DNA of 52,834 nucleotides from Flammeovirgaceae bacterium UBA5585 (GTDB lineage: Bacteria > Bacteroidota > Bacteroidia > Cytophagales > Cyclobacteriaceae): assembly GCA_002425185.1 (NCBI GenBank), contig DILT01000007.1:1-52834 (forward strand), written 5' to 3'. A program made the position numbers and the translations under genes. The notes under the pieces are model-generated. The model did no database searches. It was given only the letters and a program-made list of their open reading frames with translations, and was not told the DNA's origin. Shown here piece after piece: positions 49,586 through 52,834 of the stretch (position 1 is its first letter; each line of letters opens with the position of its first letter).

Positions 49586-50511
49586 ATTTGAAAGACCCGC
49601 TTGTATCCATTATAACCATCAATTTTAATAACGTTAAGGTTACCTGTGAGTTTCTGGAGTCGACAAAAAAGCTAACGTATAAAAATTTTGAGATTATAGT
49701 AGTTGATAATGCCTCCAAAGAAAATCCTGTTCCTATCATTACTAAAACCTATCCTGAAGTCAGACTAATAGTAAATGATAAGAATCTTGGATTTTCGGGT
49801 GGAAATAATACCGGAATTGCGGCCGCAAAAGGTGAATACCTGTTTATTGTAAACAATGATACGGAGGTAACACCTGACTTACTTGAAAAGTTACTTGCCC
49901 CGTTCTACACTGACGAGTTGATTGGTGTTGTGAGTCCAAAAATAAAATACTTTGCACATCCGGATATTATTCAATATGCCGGTTTCACGCCCATCAATCA
50001 GTTCACAGGAAGAAACAAATGCATCGGTGACCACGAACCAGACAGGGGCCAGCATGATGTACCCGGCTATACTGCATATGCACATGGCGCAGCTATGTTT
50101 TTAAAAAAGGAGGTTGTTGATAAAACAGGTTCTTTTGCAGAGGTATTTTTTCTTTACTATGAAGAACTAGATTGGTCGGCCAGGATACTAAAAGCGGGAT
50201 TCAAAATCTATTACGAACCGGGTGCTGTTATTTACCACAAAGAATCATTGTCGGTTGGGAAAAACTCAGTTCTTAAAACCTATTACCTAACCCGGAACCG
50301 CATCCTTTTTATGCGGAGAAATGTGTCGGGATTAAATAATCTTTTCTGGCCACTTTTCCTGATTTTCGTTTCATTGCCAAAGAATACATTTACATTTATA
50401 ATTAAGAAAGAGTTTGAGCATCTCAAGGCGTTCTACAGTGGGATCCTATGGAACATTTTTCACCATAAACATGGAGCAAGAATAAAGCTGTTTACAAAAA
50501 ATCAATTATGA
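49582..50511 (+). CDS. Glycosyltransferase GT2 (rhamnosyltransferase-like)
   Basis: The 309-residue cytoplasmic or membrane-associated GT2 enzyme has VSIITINFNNVKVTCEFLES, the nucleotide-sugar site IIVVDNASKENP, LGFSGGNNTGIAAAKGEY, the NNDTEVTPD metal motif, and YEELDWSARILKAGFKIYYEPG with the catalytic acids. This pattern is typical of the WbbL rhamnosyltransferase branch, but the donor cannot be read from sequence. The C-terminus contains hydrophobic stretches (LFWPLFLIFVSLP) that may touch the membrane. It overlaps both neighbours by ATGA and is translated as part of the operon. Confidence 0.88.
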   Translation: MNLKDPLVSIITINFNNVKVTCEFLESTKKLTYKNFEIIVVDNASKENPVPIITKTYPEVRLIVNDKNLGFSGGNNTGIAAAKGEYLFIVNNDTEVTPDLLEKLLAPFYTDELIGVVSPKIKYFAHPDIIQYAGFTPINQFTGRNKCIGDHEPDRGQHDVPGYTAYAHGAAMFLKKEVVDKTGSFAEVFFLYYEELDWSARILKAGFKIYYEPGAVIYHKESLSVGKNSVLKTYYLTRNRILFMRRNVSGLNNLFWPLFLIFVSLPKNTFTFIIKKEFEHLKAFYSGILWNIFHHKHGARIKLFTKNQL

Positions 50512-51653
50512 AAATTGGAATTGAAGTACAACGGCTTTTCAGAGATAAAAAATTTGGTATCGAAATAGCAGCCCATGAGCTTATTAATGAGTTATGCCGT
50601 CTAAAAACCAATCATCAATTCATCATCTTAACAGCGAAAGCAAACAGTGAAAACCAAATAAAGAATTACCCGGATTTTAATATTCGTCTGGTTAAAGGCA
50701 AACTATTTTTTGACTTTGAACAAATCTTTCTTCCTATTGCAGCGAGTTACGAACATCTTGATATACTTCACTGCACCGGAAATACCACTCCACTCTACTG
50801 CGCAAAGCCTGTCATTCAAACACTTCACGATATCATTTTTTTAGATCCAATACCTGCCTCCGACTCGGCTTATCAACGATACGGAAACCTATACCGAAGG
50901 TTTATTGTACCGCGTGTATGCAAAAAAAGCAAAGCCATAATTACAGTTTCTCATTACGAGAAGAAGAGAATGGTGGAAAGATTAAAAATCGATGATAGAA
51001 AAGTTCATGTTATCCACAACGGTGTAAGCTCACAATTTAAAAAGACTACTGATCATCAAACTCTGACAAATACCCGGATAAAGTACGGACTGCCTGATGA
51101 TTTTATACTTTTCCTTGGCAATACATCAACCCGAAAAAACGCTGAACGTGTTTTAGAGGCCTATACACTTTACGCACAACGATCACCAAAACCTCTCGCG
51201 CTGGTCACTCCGGGATTACCGCAAGATTTCGTTACAAAGCATTTGAAGAAAACAGGTGCTGCCCAATTTGAAAATCAAGTTTATTCAACGGGATACATCG
51301 AGCAGGATGACCTGGTACACCTTTACTCGTTAAGCAAGCTTTTTTTATTCCCTTCGCTATCGGAAGGTTTTGGTATGCCTGTACTGGAGGCCATGGCCTG
51401 TGGCGTACCCGTCATTACCTCCAACCTTTCGGCATTACCTGAGATCGCTGGAAATGCTGGCAAACTAATTGACCCTTATAACGTAAAAACCATAAGTGAA
51501 GCCATGCTGGAACTATTAGAAAGTTCAAATTTATTGGAGAAGTTACGCACTGAAGGGTTAAAGCATGTTCAAAATTTTCAATGGAAGTACGCTGCGGAGA
51601 AAACTATTGAACTATACGAACGAGTTTATCATGAAACATCAAAATCGCGGTAA
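50508..51653 (+). CDS. Glycosyltransferase GT4
   Basis: The 381-residue GT-B enzyme has an N-terminal acceptor domain (IGIEVQRLFRDKKFGIEIAAHEL, LDILHCTGNTTPLYCAKPVIQTLHDI) and a C-terminal donor domain. The donor domain contains FILFLGNTSTRKNAERVLEAY and the E-x7-E type motif region FLFPSLSEGFGMPVLEAMACGVPVITSNLSALPEIAGNAG. The family includes many mannosyl- and glucosyltransferases of O-antigen and capsule synthesis. Start and stop are both well placed, with ATGA overlap to the previous gene. It adds a sugar to the lipid-linked repeat started by the sugar-phosphate transferase. Confidence 0.9.
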   Translation: MKIGIEVQRLFRDKKFGIEIAAHELINELCRLKTNHQFIILTAKANSENQIKNYPDFNIRLVKGKLFFDFEQIFLPIAASYEHLDILHCTGNTTPLYCAKPVIQTLHDIIFLDPIPASDSAYQRYGNLYRRFIVPRVCKKSKAIITVSHYEKKRMVERLKIDDRKVHVIHNGVSSQFKKTTDHQTLTNTRIKYGLPDDFILFLGNTSTRKNAERVLEAYTLYAQRSPKPLALVTPGLPQDFVTKHLKKTGAAQFENQVYSTGYIEQDDLVHLYSLSKLFLFPSLSEGFGMPVLEAMACGVPVITSNLSALPEIAGNAGKLIDPYNVKTISEAMLELLESSNLLEKLRTEGLKHVQNFQWKYAAEKTIELYERVYHETSKSR

Positions 51654-51667
51654 CCACAAACAGTAGT

Positions 51668-52603
51668 ATGAACCTTACAACGGTTGCATTTTTGACTTTA
51701 GTAATTTTTGTTACGCAAATTCCCATTTGTAAAGGAAATGAATTTGTCGTTGACTCTCTGCCGCGAAAGACAATGAAAACCATAACCCTTTCAAAAAATT
51801 CTTTAAGTAAAACCGGAGTACTGCCAAGTCAAGTTAACGAAGCCTCTGGTCTTGCACTTGCGGATCAACAAAATTTCTGGACACACAATGATGATGGTAT
51901 TCCTGTTCTTTACTGTATTGACAGGACGGGTAAGTTGATCCGCACCTTATATTTAAATAATGTAAACAAAGGATGGGAGGATCTGGCACGGGACAAAGAA
52001 GGCAATCTTTTTATTGGCGCATTTGGAAATAATAAAAACGACAGAAAAGATCTGAAAATATTACTTGTTAAGAATCCAGAATCCATCTCTGAAAAGATTT
52101 ACACAGCAGAAATTATAAACTTCACCTATGAGGATCAGAAGGAGTATCCCCCAACTGCGGGCAACCGTAACTTTGATGCGGATGCCCTGATAGCATTTAA
52201 AGACTCGCTATACATTTTTACAAAAAACAGAACTTTACCGTTTACAGGATTTACAAAAGTGTATCGTTTACCGAAGACCCCTGGGCACCACATAGCTGAA
52301 TTAATAGACAGTGTATACATTGGAAAAGGACCAATGATGGACGACTGGATTACCGGGGCCGACATAAGCCAAGATGGTACTACCTTAGCGCTTTTGGGAC
52401 ACAGCAGGATTTGGCTTATTCGTGATTTTCAAAATAGTCGTTTTTCCACCGGCTCTGTCCTGAGAATAGAACTCGGTAACTACTCCCACAAAGCCGGTGT
52501 AACTTTCACATCCTTTCATGAATTATATATCGTAGATGAAAAGGAATTCGGTATTCTGGGCGGAGACCTTTATAAACTGGATATCTCTCAATTTAGAGAA
52601 TAA
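51668..52603 (+). CDS. Secreted propeller-like protein of unknown function
   Basis: The 311-residue protein has a signal peptide (LTTVAFLTLVIFVTQIPICKG). The mature sequence contains repeated beta-propeller-like elements: VNEASGLALADQQNFWTHNDD, DRTGKLIRTLYLNNVNKGWEDLARDKEGNLFIGAFG, NRNFDADALIAFKDSLYIFTKN and ISQDGTTLALLGHSRIWLI. The NEASGLA...WTHNDDG start recurs in secreted Bacteroidota proteins of unknown role. It lies 14 bases after the GT4 gene, so it may be exported with the polysaccharide machinery, but the link is only positional. Confidence 0.7.
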   Translation: MNLTTVAFLTLVIFVTQIPICKGNEFVVDSLPRKTMKTITLSKNSLSKTGVLPSQVNEASGLALADQQNFWTHNDDGIPVLYCIDRTGKLIRTLYLNNVNKGWEDLARDKEGNLFIGAFGNNKNDRKDLKILLVKNPESISEKIYTAEIINFTYEDQKEYPPTAGNRNFDADALIAFKDSLYIFTKNRTLPFTGFTKVYRLPKTPGHHIAELIDSVYIGKGPMMDDWITGADISQDGTTLALLGHSRIWLIRDFQNSRFSTGSVLRIELGNYSHKAGVTFTSFHELYIVDEKEFGILGGDLYKLDISQFRE

Positions 52604-52758
52604 TTGCGCTTTTAGGCGTGCAAATCGGCATTTTGGCATTAAAGTTCATAAACCCAGGTCAATTTTGTTTACCTAAAGCAAAAATTGTAGATTTAGTGTT
52701 GATTTACTTTGGCTTATTAGAAGTTTGCTATGCACCGTAAACTTTAACCTGCTTAACC

Positions 52759-52834
52759 ATGTCCTACAGATCATGCTTTACCCGTGGAGTAGCATCCATG
52801 CTAGTTGCACTATTTATTTCAGCAACTCCACTCT
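52759..52834 (+). CDS. Start of a secreted protein gene (cut by window end)
   Basis: The first 25 codons read MSYRSCFTRGVASMLVALFI, then SATPL, a signal-peptide-like start. The gene runs off the end of the window, so the product cannot be named. The 155-base gap before it contains TTTACTTTGG, only loosely like a promoter box. Confidence 0.45.
   Translation, partial: MSYRSCFTRGVASMLVALFISATPL

Overview
The window comes from a chromosome of a Bacteroidota bacterium, most likely of the Cytophagales type. The evidence is a SusC/SusD pair, many Bacteroidota-type lipoprotein signal peptides, TAnnTTTG-type promoter boxes, almost no Shine-Dalgarno sequences, a menaquinone gene set, a LytS/LytTR pair and the 'putative porin' family. 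No rRNA, CRISPR array, transposase or integrase is visible. One tRNA gene, tRNA-Ser(CGA), is present.

Bases 1-2740 form an A+T-rich island. It carries a frameshifted glycine-linker lipoprotein (165-1809), a small three-helix membrane protein and a secreted protein. It is bounded on both sides by two homologous, strongly structured repeats of about 120-140 bp. These resemble integron attC or cassette-boundary sites and carry complementary GTTGTGC/GCACAAC ends. This is the least explained element of the window. A DUF4256 gene and a fibronectin-III lipoprotein follow.

Bases 4350-26834 hold a pectin/rhamnogalacturonan utilisation locus. On the minus strand, read from 21013 down to 4350, are SusC, SusD, an FN3 plus beta-helix surface lipoprotein, a pectate lyase (PL1), a CE12 acetylesterase, a GH28 polygalacturonase, a DUF4861 protein, a GH105 unsaturated-uronyl hydrolase, a second PL1, an alpha/beta-hydrolase esterase and a CE8 pectin methylesterase. 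Divergently on the plus strand are kduI, kduD, a LacI-family regulator, uxaC and uxaB. Together they remove methyl and acetyl groups, cleave the backbone, import oligomers, hydrolyse unsaturated ends, and begin intracellular uronate catabolism. The 276-bp divergent region has at least two matching LacI-type operators, one for each operon. Altronate dehydratase, KDG kinase and KDPG aldolase are not in the window.

Bases 26859-40468 are mostly housekeeping or unlinked genes: a retropepsin-like protease, a LytS-type kinase with its LytTR regulator, tRNA-Ser, an OsmC protein, a MacB-like permease, a conserved Bacteroidota protein usually misnamed asparagine synthetase B, MiaE, a putative porin, LpxK, a Nif3-like protein, a coiled-coil protein whose zinc ribbon has lost its cysteines, a TPR protein and a histidine phosphatase.

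Bases 40563-46682 are menaquinone genes (hotdog thioesterase, isochorismate synthase, menD, menB, menE). The run is broken between menB and menE by a decayed PIN toxin/antitoxin and a small helical protein, and menC and menA are absent.

Bases 46884-52603 form an exopolysaccharide-type operon: a stand-alone receiver, a sugar-phosphate transferase with a receiver-like N-terminus, two GT2 and one GT4 glycosyltransferases, and a secreted propeller-like protein. The window ends inside the signal peptide of a further gene.
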